Part shown: piece by piece, positions 27,518-36,670 of the stretch | Numbering within the stretch: position 1 is the stretch's first letter | Layout of the letters: each line of letters begins with the position of its first letter | Origin: Campylobacter sp. LR291e | Lineage (GTDB): Bacteria > Campylobacterota > Campylobacteria > Campylobacterales > Campylobacteraceae | Length of the DNA stretch: 37,081 nucleotides | Assembly (NCBI RefSeq): GCF_008633915.1 | Contig: NZ_VJNV01000016.1 | Span: 1-37,081, forward strand | Direction of reading: 5' to 3' | The notes under the pieces: generated by a model | Seen by the model: the letters and a program-made list of their open reading frames with translations, nothing else | Told to the model about the DNA's origin: nothing | Database searches by the model: none | Made by a program: the position numbers and the translations under genes

Positions 27518-28402
27518 TTATGCAAATACCCTCTCATAATCTTTTTCATAAGCCTTATCAAGACTTACTATCTCATAGCTTTGCTTATCTTTTAAGACCT
27601 CTTTTGTTAATAAATGGTTTAAATGGTGACTTCCTGCGTATGAATAATAATCCCCATAAACCCTATATCCAAGCAAGGTTAAATCACCTATGGCATCTAA
27701 AATTTTATGACGAACGAACTCATCTTTAAAACGCAAGCCATCAGGGTTTAAAATACGATTATCATCAACTACTATAGTATTTTCTAAACTTCCACCAAGT
27801 CCTAAATTCATAGCCCTAAGTGCCTTGACATCTTTTAAAAAGCCAAAGGTCCTAGCCCTTGCTATATTTTCTATATAATTTTTCTTGCTAAATTCGAAAC
27901 TATAGCTTTGTTTGCCAATCATAGCATTATCAAATTTAATAGTATAATTAATCTTAGGTTCTTTGCTAGGCGTTAAACGCACATATTTATGCCCATCCTT
28001 TACCTCTACTACCTTTTTTATAACCATTATTTTTTTAGGAGCGTCAAGTTCTTTAACCCCTGCCTCGTCAAGCATCATACAAAAACTTATACTACTTCCA
28101 TCCATAACAGGAGCTTCATTTGCATTTAGCACTATACGAACATTATCAATCCCATAAGCATTAATGGCACTCATTAAGTGTTCAATAGTAGAAACATAAC
28201 CCCTACTATCGCCAATAACAGTTGCCATTTGTGTATTTATCACATTGCTAGGGTCAGCCTTATAAGTAGCGTTTAAATCACTTCTAAAAAAAACTATCCC
28301 ACTATCAGCTTCTAAGGGCTCAAGTAAAATTTCTATAGGCTCACCCTTATGAAGTCCTATACCTACGCCTTTAACGGCTTTTGCTAAGGTCAATTGTCTC
28401 AT
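27518..28402 (-). CDS. lpxC: UDP-3-O-acyl-N-acetylglucosamine deacetylase LpxC
   Basis: The zinc deacetylase that commits UDP-GlcNAc to lipid A synthesis. The 294-residue protein shows GIGLHKGEPIEILLEP near residues 14-29, EHLMSA near 72-77 with a zinc-binding His, MDGSS near 95-99, RHKILDAIGDLTLLG near 231-245 with the second zinc His and the Asp, and AGSHHLNHLL near 256-265 with the catalytic His. All key residues are present. It overlaps the upstream M23 peptidase gene by 32 nt and precedes tsaB by 8 nt. Outer-membrane and wall growth genes thus share a transcript with the infB cluster. Confidence 0.97.
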   Translation of the reverse strand: MRQLTLAKAVKGVGIGLHKGEPIEILLEPLEADSGIVFFRSDLNATYKADPSNVINTQMATVIGDSRGYVSTIEHLMSAINAYGIDNVRIVLNANEAPVMDGSSISFCMMLDEAGVKELDAPKKIMVIKKVVEVKDGHKYVRLTPSKEPKINYTIKFDNAMIGKQSYSFEFSKKNYIENIARARTFGFLKDVKALRAMNLGLGGSLENTIVVDDNRILNPDGLRFKDEFVRHKILDAIGDLTLLGYRVYGDYYSYAGSHHLNHLLTKEVLKDKQSYEIVSLDKAYEKDYERVFA

Positions 28403-29762
28403 TATTTGTTCCTAAAATTGTTTTTTTAGCATCGTTTAATACCTTGTATATGTTATTTTCTATCCATCTTCTATCTTGCCATTGTTCTGGTCTAACCTCA
28501 ACGCCTTGTACCAAAACACCAAAATGCAAGTGGTCACCAAGGGCTAAGCCACTAACTCCTGTTGTAGCGATTGTGCTATTAAGGCTTACTTCTTCATCTT
28601 TTTCTGTATATTTATCTGTACAATGCCCATAAAGGCTATAAAGTCCAAAGCCATGATAAAGTATTAAATTCAAACCATAAATTCCATTTTCATCAGCAAA
28701 AACAACCTTGCCACTATTATTACTAATTATAGGTGCTCTTGCAATACTTGCTAAATCAAGCCCCATGTGATATGATTGACTTACTTCTTTTCCATCATAA
28801 TAATAATATCTATGATCAGCAAAATCGGCTACTTTCTTGCCATTTTTCAAAGGTAAAAATAAATTTATCTTAAAATCCTCTATAATATCTTCTGGTACAT
28901 TAGTAGTAAAATTATGAATTAAATCCTCATTTGAAATTCTCAAAGTTTCATTAACAAATTTAAATTGTTCAAAACGCGTTAATTCCTTATCCTTTGGTCC
29001 ATAAAGTTCTGCTAAATCCTTAATCTTTCCATCAAGGAATCTATCACTTAAATTTATCTTTGAAACTCGGTATTTTCTATTTAATAGATAATACTTTATA
29101 CGCTCTTTTGAAACATTACCTGCCTTATCCTTAGCCACTACAAAGGCACGAAATTCTTCTTCTTTTGCATCCCAAGCGATTAAGGAAGTGTAAAAACCTT
29201 GCTTTACAAAGGGGGTAACCTTAAAAATTTTATCCTTATTAGTTTGAATGAAAACCTCATCTAAATTTGCATCATCTACGCTAAATACAACGCTAGCTGC
29301 CCCACCTTGTTCTATTTGATAAGAATTGCTTAAAATATTAATCTTTGGACTCATATCATCAATGATTAATTTAATTTGCTTTTTAGCCACATTACCGAAA
29401 TTCCACCAGCTAGAATCCTTTACATAAATGTCTAAAATATAGGATTTTATCTTTTCTTTATAAGCAGGTTTTGGCAAATTTACTTGCAAACTTAGTTCGT
29501 TTTTATTATCAAATTTGTCATCTATCAAAGTAGTAGAGGTGTTATTATTATCTTGTTTAAGGGAAAATTTCACATTTTTTATGCCACTGCCCTTATCTTT
29601 TAAGTCTATTAAAATAGGGTCCTTTGAATTTGAATAAATAATATTTTCAGCGATAATCTCAGGCTTACTCGCATCAAATACATTAGTAGTAGCCCCTAAA
29701 AGTGCCAGTATAAATACCAAAAAAATAGCAAGTTTAATTATAATCTTTCTTGTTCTACTCAT
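28371..29762 (-). CDS. M23 family peptidase with N-terminal membrane anchor (Cj0131 type)
   Basis: A 463-residue envelope peptidase. An uncleaved or signal-like hydrophobic segment (about residues 5-27) anchors it; next comes a beta-rich region of roughly 270 residues with Ig/cadherin-like character, visible as two repeated phrases on constraint and free interaction (KDKGSGIKNVKFSL, SVDDANLDEVFIQT, KDKAGNVSKERIKY). The C-terminal LytM domain has zinc ligands H332-x3-D336 (YHMGLDLA) and H411-L-H413 (DHLHFG). I chose the second of two adjacent ATGs (29762), with AGGGA about 6 nt upstream; a TTG at 29786 is less likely. It is the first gene of the lpxC-infB-rimP operon. Substrate bond is not determined. 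Confidence 0.88.
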   Translation of the reverse strand: MSRTRKIIIKLAIFLVFILALLGATTNVFDASKPEIIAENIIYSNSKDPILIDLKDKGSGIKNVKFSLKQDNNNTSTTLIDDKFDNKNELSLQVNLPKPAYKEKIKSYILDIYVKDSSWWNFGNVAKKQIKLIIDDMSPKINILSNSYQIEQGGAASVVFSVDDANLDEVFIQTNKDKIFKVTPFVKQGFYTSLIAWDAKEEEFRAFVVAKDKAGNVSKERIKYYLLNRKYRVSKINLSDRFLDGKIKDLAELYGPKDKELTRFEQFKFVNETLRISNEDLIHNFTTNVPEDIIEDFKINLFLPLKNGKKVADFADHRYYYYDGKEVSQSYHMGLDLASIARAPIISNNSGKVVFADENGIYGLNLILYHGFGLYSLYGHCTDKYTEKDEEVSLNSTIATTGVSGLALGDHLHFGVLVQGVEVRPEQWQDRRWIENNIYKVLNDAKKTILGTNNETIDLSKSR

Positions 29763-29830
29763 CATTTTCCCTATGTAAATTTGCAAATTTTAATACAATT
29801 TTAGTTAATACTAAGCAAATTTTAAACATT

Positions 29831-30658
29831 TTATAAAAATTCTCTTAATGAATTTGCCTTACCCATCCACGAATTCAAAGAACTTACTTCGTTATTTTCT
29901 ATCATTTGTTTACATTTTTGTAACTCTTTTTCAAAAAGTCTTATGCTTTCAAGCAAATTTTCCTTATTTTGTTTAAAAATTTCACTCCACATTATAGGAT
30001 TTGATTTTGCAATCCTGCTCATGCCCCTAAATGAACCCCCAGCTAAATGAATAATATTTCTTCTATCTTCTTCTTTTATAACAAAATTTGCTAAAGCAAA
30101 GCTAATGGCGTGAGGAAGGTGCGAGATTATAGCAACATGATGATCATGTGCTAAGCTATCCATAAAGACAATTTTCATTCCTATATGAGAAAAAAGCTCA
30201 ACGCCTCTTCGTCTATGAACTTCATCTAAATTTTCAGCATCGCACAAAACACAAACTGCATCTTTATAAAGCTTTTTTAAGGCCGCACTAGGACCACTAT
30301 TTTCAGTACCAGTCATAGGGTGTGCAAAAATAGTTTGTTTAATTAAATGCTTTGGCGTATTTTCTATAATCTTTCTTTTAGTACTTCCTAGTTCTATAAT
30401 CGTAGTTTTTGAAGATATAAAGGCTAGCTTATTTAAAAGTTCAATTATCGCATCAACAGGGGTTGCTATAAAGATAATATCACAAAGTTCTAATTTATCA
30501 AAGCTAATTAACTCATGAATTAAACCCAAATTTAGTGCTTCTTCTTCATTTTCCTTACTTAAATCAAGTCCGTAAACCGTACTAATTAATTTATTTTCTT
30601 TCAAACAAAGCCCCAAAGAACCACCCATTAATCCAAGTCCTATAATAGCTATTTTCAT
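29831..30658 (-). CDS. tyrA: Prephenate dehydrogenase
   Basis: Converts prephenate to 4-hydroxyphenylpyruvate in tyrosine synthesis with NAD(P). The 275-residue protein begins with a Rossmann motif, IAIIGLGLMGGSLGLCLKEN (residues 3-22), then DIIFIATPVDAI near 61-72, HPMTGTENSGP near 113-123, and SHLPHAISFALA near 181-192, all typical of TyrA. I start it at the ATG at 30658, which is preceded by AAGGCAAG and begins the Rossmann fold; a frame open to 30709 would add 17 residues with no homology. It diverges from bamA, and a TATAAT lies at 30706-30701 on the minus strand. Confidence 0.95.
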   Translation of the reverse strand: MKIAIIGLGLMGGSLGLCLKENKLISTVYGLDLSKENEEEALNLGLIHELISFDKLELCDIIFIATPVDAIIELLNKLAFISSKTTIIELGSTKRKIIENTPKHLIKQTIFAHPMTGTENSGPSAALKKLYKDAVCVLCDAENLDEVHRRRGVELFSHIGMKIVFMDSLAHDHHVAIISHLPHAISFALANFVIKEEDRRNIIHLAGGSFRGMSRIAKSNPIMWSEIFKQNKENLLESIRLFEKELQKCKQMIENNEVSSLNSWMGKANSLREFL

Positions 30659-30699
30659 TGCACTTGCCTTAAAATAAAAATTCGTTAAATGTTTTTCGC

Positions 30700-30706
30700 T
30701 ATTATA
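30700..30706. promoter_or_regulatory. Shared divergent -10 region of tyrA and bamA
   Basis: The plus strand reads TTTTTCGCTATTATA; TATTAT (30700-30705) can serve bamA, and its complement TATAAT (30706-30701) can serve tyrA. The two polymerase sites overlap fully, so the promoters should compete. Both leaders would be about 25 to 40 nt. Confidence 0.5.
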
Positions 30707-30736
30707 CAAGCTTTAAACAATTTTTAGGTAAAAAAA

Positions 30737-32956
30737 ATGATAAAAAAACTCATAAGTATATGTATTTTTTGTTCTTTTTCAAATGCTGTTATTATAAAAG
30801 AAATTAAATTTAGCGGGTTATATCAATTATCAGATGAAAGTGCCCTAAACTTAACTGGCTTAAAAATAGGCGAGGAATTAAATTTGGTCAAGGTAAATAC
30901 GGCTATTTTAAATCTTTACAAGCAAAATTATTTTAATAATATAATAGTAGATGAAGAAAATGGCGTTTTAACCTTTATGGTTAAAGAAAAGCCAAGCATT
31001 GCAAAGATAACAATTACAGGCATTGCCTCAAATGATAGAAAACACCTTGAAGAAATTTTAGGCATTAAAAAAGGAAATTTATTTGATGAAAATGCTGTTA
31101 AAAGTGCTACTGAAAGAATAAAGGCTTATTATGATTCAAAGAGTTATTTTGATACTGTTGTGGAATTTAAAACTAAGGATTTAGAGAATACTCAAAGCAT
31201 AGAACTTGAATTTATAGTAAATCGTGGTGAAAATATTACCATTGAAAATGTGTATTTAAGTGGAAGCAAGGAATTTTCTTATTCTGATATAGAACCTTAC
31301 ATAACCAATAAACAAGCTGAATTTATGGGCTGGATGTGGGGTATGAATGATGGAAAATTAAAAATTTTTGAATTAAGTAATGATAGTTCGCGTATTGCTG
31401 ATGAGTATATGAAACAAGGCTTTTTAGATGTGCAAGTTTCTTCTCCCTTTCTTAAAACCTACACAGATACCTATAAGGCAGATTTGACCTATTTTATAAA
31501 GGAGGGCAAGCCTTATAAAATCACGCATATAAGCATTGAAAATCCACTTTTTACAGATGAAGAAAATGAGGATTTTGTGGATGATTTATTATCTAAGGTT
31601 GGGGCTATTGTAAATATAGAAAGCGTTAGAACTGATGTGAAATTTATAGAAACAAAGAGTGCAGATCTGGGCTATGCTTATGCACAAGTTTACCCTGATA
31701 TTCAAAAAGATGAATTTTCTCAAGAAGCTAGTATAATCTTTAAGGTTATTCCAAATGAAAAAGTTTATATAAGAAATGTTATTATTTCTGGCAATTCTCG
31801 CACTGTGGATAGAGTAGCTCGTAGAAATTTATATTTAACCGAAGGAAATTTATATAACAGAACCGACCTTACTGAGTCAAGAAATGCTTTAAGAAGGACC
31901 TCATATTTTGAGGATGTTAACATTAAAGAAGAAAGGGTTGATGATACAAATATTGATTTAATAGTGGAAGTAAAAGAGGCCTCTACTGGTTCAATATCAG
32001 GTGGTATAGGTTATGGTTCAAGCGATGGTTTGCTTTTAAATGCATCTTTGTCAGATACAAATATCTTTGGTTCAGGTTATAGAAGTTCGGTTCGTGTAGA
32101 CAAGGATGATGATAGCCTTGCAGGTCGTATTAGCCTTAGCAATCCTCGCATTAGAGATAGTTTTTATAGCCTTGGTGGCTCACTTTATGCAAATGATTAT
32201 GACTGGAATACTTATGCAGAACAAAACTATGGCTTTGACATAAGTGTAGGGCGTGAATTTTTAAGATATTTTAACGCTAGTTTAACTTACAATTTAGAAC
32301 AAAGTGAAATCTATGCCCTAAGCGATAGTCTTTTAAGAACTGGTTATAGGCTAGGGACCACTTGGAAAAGCTCTATTACTCCACAAATTAGCTTTAATAA
32401 TACAGATGATTATTATTTGCCAAGAAGTGGGATAATAGCCTCGACCGGGCTTGAATATGCAGGGCTTGGTGGAGATCAAGAATTTTTATATTCTAATACT
32501 CGTTTTAATTTTTATCAAGGAGTAAGAGACTACATAGGAATTGACTTAATCTATCGTTATAAGGCTAGTTTTTATAAGGTTTGGAATCAAGGTTATTTGC
32601 CTATTAATCAAAGAATTTATCTAGGTGGAATTCGCTCAATTCGTGGCTTTGAAAGCAGAACCGTAAGCCCTAAAAATCAATATGGAGACGAGATAGGCGG
32701 GACTATAGGCTTTGCAAATTCCTTTGAACTTTCCTTTCCTATACTTGATAGGATTAAATTAAGAGGTGCTATATTTTTTGATTATGGGGCTATTGGTAGG
32801 GTTTATTTAGATGAAATTCAAAGAATGAGTACGGGCCTTAATATAGAATGGATTACCCCTATAGGTCCATTACAATTAATCTTTGCAAGACCTCTTAATG
32901 ATAAAAAAGGAGACGATACAAATACCTTTGAATTCTCGCTTGGAACTAGATTTTAA
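30737..32956 (+). CDS. bamA: Outer membrane protein assembly factor BamA
   Basis: The Omp85 channel that inserts beta-barrel proteins in the outer membrane. The 739-residue protein has a signal peptide (residues 1-17, ending SNA), a string of POTRA domains to about residue 410 (for example IKEIKFSGLYQLSDESAL, then IAKITITGIASNDRK, ITIENVYLSGSKEFSY, VYIRNVIISGNSRTVDR), and a 16-strand barrel from about residue 415 with GGIGYGSSDGLLL. The conserved loop 6 motif appears as GGIRSIRGFE near residues 630-639, and the protein ends in Phe, as barrels do. It diverges from tyrA. In C. jejuni, as I recall, a suhB-like gene lies between bamA and accD; it is absent here. Confidence 0.97.
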   Translation: MIKKLISICIFCSFSNAVIIKEIKFSGLYQLSDESALNLTGLKIGEELNLVKVNTAILNLYKQNYFNNIIVDEENGVLTFMVKEKPSIAKITITGIASNDRKHLEEILGIKKGNLFDENAVKSATERIKAYYDSKSYFDTVVEFKTKDLENTQSIELEFIVNRGENITIENVYLSGSKEFSYSDIEPYITNKQAEFMGWMWGMNDGKLKIFELSNDSSRIADEYMKQGFLDVQVSSPFLKTYTDTYKADLTYFIKEGKPYKITHISIENPLFTDEENEDFVDDLLSKVGAIVNIESVRTDVKFIETKSADLGYAYAQVYPDIQKDEFSQEASIIFKVIPNEKVYIRNVIISGNSRTVDRVARRNLYLTEGNLYNRTDLTESRNALRRTSYFEDVNIKEERVDDTNIDLIVEVKEASTGSISGGIGYGSSDGLLLNASLSDTNIFGSGYRSSVRVDKDDDSLAGRISLSNPRIRDSFYSLGGSLYANDYDWNTYAEQNYGFDISVGREFLRYFNASLTYNLEQSEIYALSDSLLRTGYRLGTTWKSSITPQISFNNTDDYYLPRSGIIASTGLEYAGLGGDQEFLYSNTRFNFYQGVRDYIGIDLIYRYKASFYKVWNQGYLPINQRIYLGGIRSIRGFESRTVSPKNQYGDEIGGTIGFANSFELSFPILDRIKLRGAIFFDYGAIGRVYLDEIQRMSTGLNIEWITPIGPLQLIFARPLNDKKGDDTNTFEFSLGTRF

Positions 32957-33069
32957 TGAGTACTTATAAATATTTTAAGAAAAATTCAAAATTTACACAA
33001 ATAAACTATAAAAAAGCAAGAATTTGCCGAGCCTTAGACTTAATAAGCAAAGATAGGCAAAAAATTTGC

Positions 33070-33075
33070 TATAAT
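33070..33075 (+). promoter_or_regulatory. -10 box (TATAAT) for the accD operon
   Basis: TTTGCTATAAT lies 25 nt before the accD ATG at 33101, in the 144-nt gap after bamA; the leader contains AAGG. Confidence 0.65.
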
Positions 33076-33100
33076 TTTAGTTTTTAATAAGGTTGATTTT

Positions 33101-33943
33101 ATGAATTTTACAGATATATTTTCAAAAATTAGAAAAAGACAATCTACGCCAAATGAAGCACCAAATCACTGGGTTAAATGCCCTAGTTGTCATGCTTTAA
33201 TGTATTATAAAGAAATGCAAACCTGCCTTAATGTTTGTCCAAAATGTAATTATCATTTACGCATTAGCCCCTTAGAAAGAATAGAACTTTTAAGCGATGA
33301 GAAAAGCTTTAAGGAATTTGATATGTCCTTAGAGGCCACCGATCCACTTAAATTTGTAGATAGTAAATCTTATAAAAAAAGACTAAGCGAAGGCGAAAAC
33401 AAAACAGGTAGAAAGAGTGCTGTTATAAGTGGAGAATGTAAGATTGAAAATATTAAAACTCAAATAGTTGTTTTTGATTTTTCTTTTATGGGTGGAAGCT
33501 TAGGCTCAGTTGAGGGCGAAAAAATAGTTCGTGCAATACAAAGAGCCATAACTGCTAAAACACCTTTGATTATCATTTGTGCAAGTGGTGGGGCTAGAAT
33601 GCAAGAAAGCACTTATTCTTTAATGCAAATGAGTAAGACAAGTGCTGCTTTAAAGCTTTTAAGCAAAGAAAGATTGCCTTATATTAGTATTTTAACTGAT
33701 CCTACCATGGGAGGTGTTTCAGCATCCTTTGCTTGGCTTGGGGATTTAATAATAGCCGAACCAGGTGCTTTAGTTGGCTTTGCAGGTGCAAGGGTTATTA
33801 AACAAACTATAGGAGCTGATTTACCCGAGGGCTTTCAAAGGGCTGAGTTTTTGCTTGAACATGGCTTAATTGATGCCATTGTACCAAGAGGTGAGCATAA
33901 AAAATACCTTGGCGATGTGCTTAAATTTCTAAGTGGAAAATAA
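33101..33943 (+). CDS. accD: Acetyl-CoA carboxylase carboxyltransferase subunit beta
   Basis: With AccA it transfers the carboxyl group from biotin to acetyl-CoA, giving malonyl-CoA for fatty acid synthesis. The 280-residue protein begins with a four-cysteine zinc ribbon (C27, C30, C46, C49). The carboxyltransferase fold shows [16 protein letters not shown] near residues 125-140, [17 protein letters not shown] near 153-169, and the [13 protein letters not shown] loop near 200-212. All motifs are intact and length is normal. It is first in a compact operon and overlaps the frame of the next gene if that starts at 33933. Own promoter at 33070-33075. Confidence 0.97.
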   Translation: MNFTDIFSKIRKRQSTPNEAPNHWVKCPSCHALMYYKEMQTCLNVCPKCNYHLRISPLERIELLSDEKSFKEFDMSLEATDPLKFVDSKSYKKRLSEGENKTGRKSAVISGECKIENIKTQIVVFDFSFMGGSLGSVEGEKIVRAIQRAITAKTPLIIICASGGARMQESTYSLMQMSKTSAALKLLSKERLPYISILTDPTMGGVSASFAWLGDLIIAEPGALVGFAGARVIKQTIGADLPEGFQRAEFLLEHGLIDAIVPRGEHKKYLGDVLKFLSGK

Positions 33944-33944
33944 T

Positions 33945-34397
33945 TTGCAGATAAATATTTATTTTATACAAAAAAATGAAGAATTTAAGGCTTATTTTGA
34001 CAAATATATAAAATTAATAAGCAAATACGCTACCTTTAAAGAATTTAATCTATTTAATAATAAGATAGCAAATGCCCAAAACATAGGCAAAGAACAGGCT
34101 CAAAAAAGCTACGAACAAGCCTTTAATCCTTACTTAAAAAAAGGCTTTTGCATAGGCTTAGATGAAAATGGCAAAAGCTTAACTAGCCTTGAATTTGCAA
34201 AGCTTTTAAAGGATAAATCTTTATTAAATTTTTTCATAGGTGGGGCCTTTGGCTTTAATAAAAATTTTATTAAAAATTTTGATTTAACTTTAAGTTTAAG
34301 CAATTTTACCCTAGCTCACAACATAGCAAGGCTTTTTTTGCTTGAACAACTTTATAGGACCTGTTGTATAAACAACAATCACCCATATCATAAATAA
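33945..34397 (+). CDS. rlmH: 23S rRNA pseudouridine-1915 N3-methyltransferase RlmH
   Basis: A small SPOUT methyltransferase acting on helix 69 of 23S rRNA in the 70S ribosome. About 150 residues. The characteristic C-terminal motifs are FFIGGAFGF (SAM-binding knot, near residues 91-99), [23 protein letters not shown] in line with the family T-P-H-x-L-x-R-x-x-L-x-E-Q-x-Y-R region, and the terminal NNHPYHK. I place the start at the TTG at 33945, where the family start (MQI or MKL) aligns; a GTG at 33933 would add four residues and overlap accD by 11 nt. Part of the accD operon. Confidence 0.92.
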   Translation: MQINIYFIQKNEEFKAYFDKYIKLISKYATFKEFNLFNNKIANAQNIGKEQAQKSYEQAFNPYLKKGFCIGLDENGKSLTSLEFAKLLKDKSLLNFFIGGAFGFNKNFIKNFDLTLSLSNFTLAHNIARLFLLEQLYRTCCINNNHPYHK

Positions 34398-34406
34398 GGT
34401 TTAAAA

Positions 34407-34760
34407 ATGAACAAGAACGAGTTAAAATTTTTCAAAAATTTTTTAGAATCAAGAAAAAAAATCATTTTAGAAAATTTGCAAAGCAATTTAAGAGAAATTG
34501 AGGCCTTGCATAATTCTGTCCCAAGTGATAGCGTGGATCTTTCTACTATAGAGACAAATTCTCAAATAGATTTTGCTATAAGCACAAATTTAAAACAAGA
34601 ATTAATAGAGATTGAAAATTCCTTAGAAAAAATCAAAAATAAAAGCTATGGAATTTGCGAGGGTTGTGATGAAGAAATTGACACAAAAAGATTAAATGTT
34701 AAACCTCATGCTAGATATTGCATATCGTGCAGACAAAGCGTAGAAAAAGGAGAATTATGA
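34407..34760 (+). CDS. dksA: DksA/TraR-family RNA polymerase-binding transcription factor
   Basis: A 117-residue member of the DksA family, which enters the RNA polymerase secondary channel and works with ppGpp on stringent control. A helical coiled-coil region spans about residues 1-80 (LREIEALHNSVPSDSVDLST holds the family D-x-x-D-x-A-type tip in altered form, DSVDLST), followed by a zinc finger with C84, C87, C105 and C108. It is shorter than E. coli DksA (151 residues), as in C. jejuni. Its TGA overlaps the next start (ATGA), and the preceding gene ends 9 nt upstream, so it is in the operon. Confidence 0.93.
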   Translation: MNKNELKFFKNFLESRKKIILENLQSNLREIEALHNSVPSDSVDLSTIETNSQIDFAISTNLKQELIEIENSLEKIKNKSYGICEGCDEEIDTKRLNVKPHARYCISCRQSVEKGEL

Positions 34761-35740
34761 AAATCAAGTTATTTGCCTTAGCAAGTTTCATTTATATAGG
34801 CTTTGTAATAGCCTTTGCCTTTTATTTAAATTTAGGAGATTACACGCTTAATTTAGGCACCCTTTCTTTATCCTTACCAGTAATGCTATGGCTTGGCGTG
34901 CCTTTGCTTATTTATTTTGTATTTGCTCTTTTACACATTAGCTTTTATGGCTTTTTGCGTTATTTGAAATTCAAGCATTTTTTCAAGGATTCTCGCCACT
35001 TTGAACACTTTGTAAGAGACTTGCTTTTAGAAAAAGAATCAAAGATTAGTTTTACCACTAAGGAATTTAGAAGAGTAGCCCAGTTTGCAAAGGTCTTAAA
35101 GACTCATGAAAAAATAGAAAACGAAACAAAAATCAATGAAATTTTAGACATACTTGATGGCTTAAACAAAGAAGAATATTTAAATATCAATAAATTTAGA
35201 TTGCCACAAAATAACGTCTTATACATAAAAAATGACAAAAATAGGCTTAAAAATGACCCTGATTATGCCTATTCTAAGCTTAAAAATTTAAGTGAGTTAA
35301 AAAACGAATTTGATGAATTAGCCTTTGAAATGCTCATTAAAAAGGGGGCTTACAATCAAATAAAAAATATTAAAATTCCAAAAACCCCAGCCCAAATAAT
35401 AAGCCTTATAAAACGTTTTAAAGAAGGAAATTTGGAACTAAGCTTGGCTGAGTTTGAAATTTTACTAAGTAAGTCAAATTTAGGCGAAAAAGAATTCTTA
35501 CAAGTTGCTAAGATGTGCACCAAGGTATTTAACCCAGATGCTATTATAAATATTTTCTTAAAGATTAAAAACGAAAATAAAGAAGCCCTTAAAGGATATC
35601 TATTTTTATTAGCCGAATTTTCGATGTTTGATGAGCTTTTAACGCAAATTAAACATGGGGATAATTTTGAAGATTTTAAAGCAGTTTTAGCCCTTAGAGA
35701 AAAAAATATACACTTTGATTTAAATCAACTTATACAATGA
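34757..35740 (+). CDS. Membrane-anchored protein of unknown function (Cj0124 type)
   Basis: A 327-residue protein with two N-terminal membrane helices (about residues 4-24 and 35-62: LSLPVMLWLGVPLLIYFVFA and following), then a roughly 260-residue charged, mostly helical cytoplasmic part (repeated KNEFDELAFEMLIKKGAYNQ-like helices suggestive of an alpha-solenoid). I recognise no catalytic motif. The start at 34757 overlaps the dksA stop (ATGA) with AAAAGGAG upstream; an earlier start inside dksA would be in the wrong context. It ends by overlapping the dus gene by 4 nt. The same order dksA - this gene - dus exists in C. jejuni as I recall. Function unknown. Confidence 0.8.
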   Translation: MKIKLFALASFIYIGFVIAFAFYLNLGDYTLNLGTLSLSLPVMLWLGVPLLIYFVFALLHISFYGFLRYLKFKHFFKDSRHFEHFVRDLLLEKESKISFTTKEFRRVAQFAKVLKTHEKIENETKINEILDILDGLNKEEYLNINKFRLPQNNVLYIKNDKNRLKNDPDYAYSKLKNLSELKNEFDELAFEMLIKKGAYNQIKNIKIPKTPAQIISLIKRFKEGNLELSLAEFEILLSKSNLGEKEFLQVAKMCTKVFNPDAIINIFLKIKNENKEALKGYLFLLAEFSMFDELLTQIKHGDNFEDFKAVLALREKNIHFDLNQLIQ

Positions 35741-36657
35741 TAGATTTTGCTAAAAAGCCCTTATTTTTAGCACCAATGGCAGGGTTTTCAGACCCTCCAT
35801 TTAGAGAGGTAGTAAAGAAATTTGGTGCTGACATAACAATTAGCGAAATGATAAGTTCAAATGCCTTAGTTTATGAGAGTAAAAAGACCTTAGCAATGCT
35901 AAATCACTCGCCACTTGAAAGTCCATTCATAGCACAAATTGCTGGGGCTGATAGGGAAGTTATTAAAAAGGCTGTTTTGATTTTAAATGGGCTTAATTAT
36001 ATAGATGGCATTGATTTTAATTGTGGTTGCCCTGTCAATAAGGTCGTTAAACAAAATGCAGGCAGTTCTTTACTTGAAAATTTAGAACTTTTAAAAAGCT
36101 TGCTTAGTACTATAAAAGAATACAATAAAAAAAAATTTACTAGCGTAAAAATAAGGCTTGGTTTTAATGAAAATAAAGTTTGTGATATAGTTAAAATTTG
36201 CGAAAAAAGTGGAGCTGATTTTATAAGCATACATGGGCGCACAAAAAAGCAACTTTATAGTGGTAAGGCTGATTATAAGGCTATTAAAGATGCAAAAGAA
36301 ATAGTTAAAATTCCTATAATCGCAAATGGGGATATTAATTTTAAAAATGCTAGTTTTGTACTTAGCTTTAGTAAATGCGATGGTCTTATGATAGGTAGGG
36401 CTAGTATTGGAAGGCCTTGGATTTTTAAAGAGATAAAGCAGGGCTTTAATGCTGATTTGACCCTTAAAAAAGAAGTGATTTTATATCATTTTAACGCCAT
36501 GTTAAAGCACTATGGAAAGCAAGGTGTAAGCATTTTTAGAAAACACTTGCACGAATATAGCAAAAATCACGCCTTTTCAAGCACCTTTAGAGATGAGATA
36601 AACCACATAGATAACGAAAACAAAATGCAAGAAAAAATCGAAGAATTTTTTAGTTAG
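35737..36657 (+). CDS. tRNA-dihydrouridine synthase, DusB-like
   Basis: An FMN-dependent enzyme that reduces specific uridines in tRNA loops. The 306-residue TIM barrel carries LAPMAGFSDPPFREVVKKFG near residues 11-30, the catalytic cysteine loop DFNCGCPVNKVVKQNAGSSL near 94-113, SIHGRTKKQLYSGKADY near 162-178, IIANGDI near 193-199, and MIGRASIGRPWIF near 219-231. All match the Dus family. The FMN-phosphate glycine loops are present and length is normal. It overlaps the upstream gene (ATGA) and ends the operon; the next gene is convergent and of restriction-modification type. Confidence 0.95.
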   Translation: MIDFAKKPLFLAPMAGFSDPPFREVVKKFGADITISEMISSNALVYESKKTLAMLNHSPLESPFIAQIAGADREVIKKAVLILNGLNYIDGIDFNCGCPVNKVVKQNAGSSLLENLELLKSLLSTIKEYNKKKFTSVKIRLGFNENKVCDIVKICEKSGADFISIHGRTKKQLYSGKADYKAIKDAKEIVKIPIIANGDINFKNASFVLSFSKCDGLMIGRASIGRPWIFKEIKQGFNADLTLKKEVILYHFNAMLKHYGKQGVSIFRKHLHEYSKNHAFSSTFRDEINHIDNENKMQEKIEEFFS

Positions 36658-36670
36658 TTTTTTATAATCT

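Noticed and set aside
32956-33087. A 43-codon frame starting in a TAATG overlap at the end of bamA
   Set aside because: The residues (MSTYKYFKKN...) match nothing I know, there is no ribosome binding site beyond the coupling, and the accD -10 box (33070-33075) lies inside its 3' end. Probably chance, or at most a remnant.
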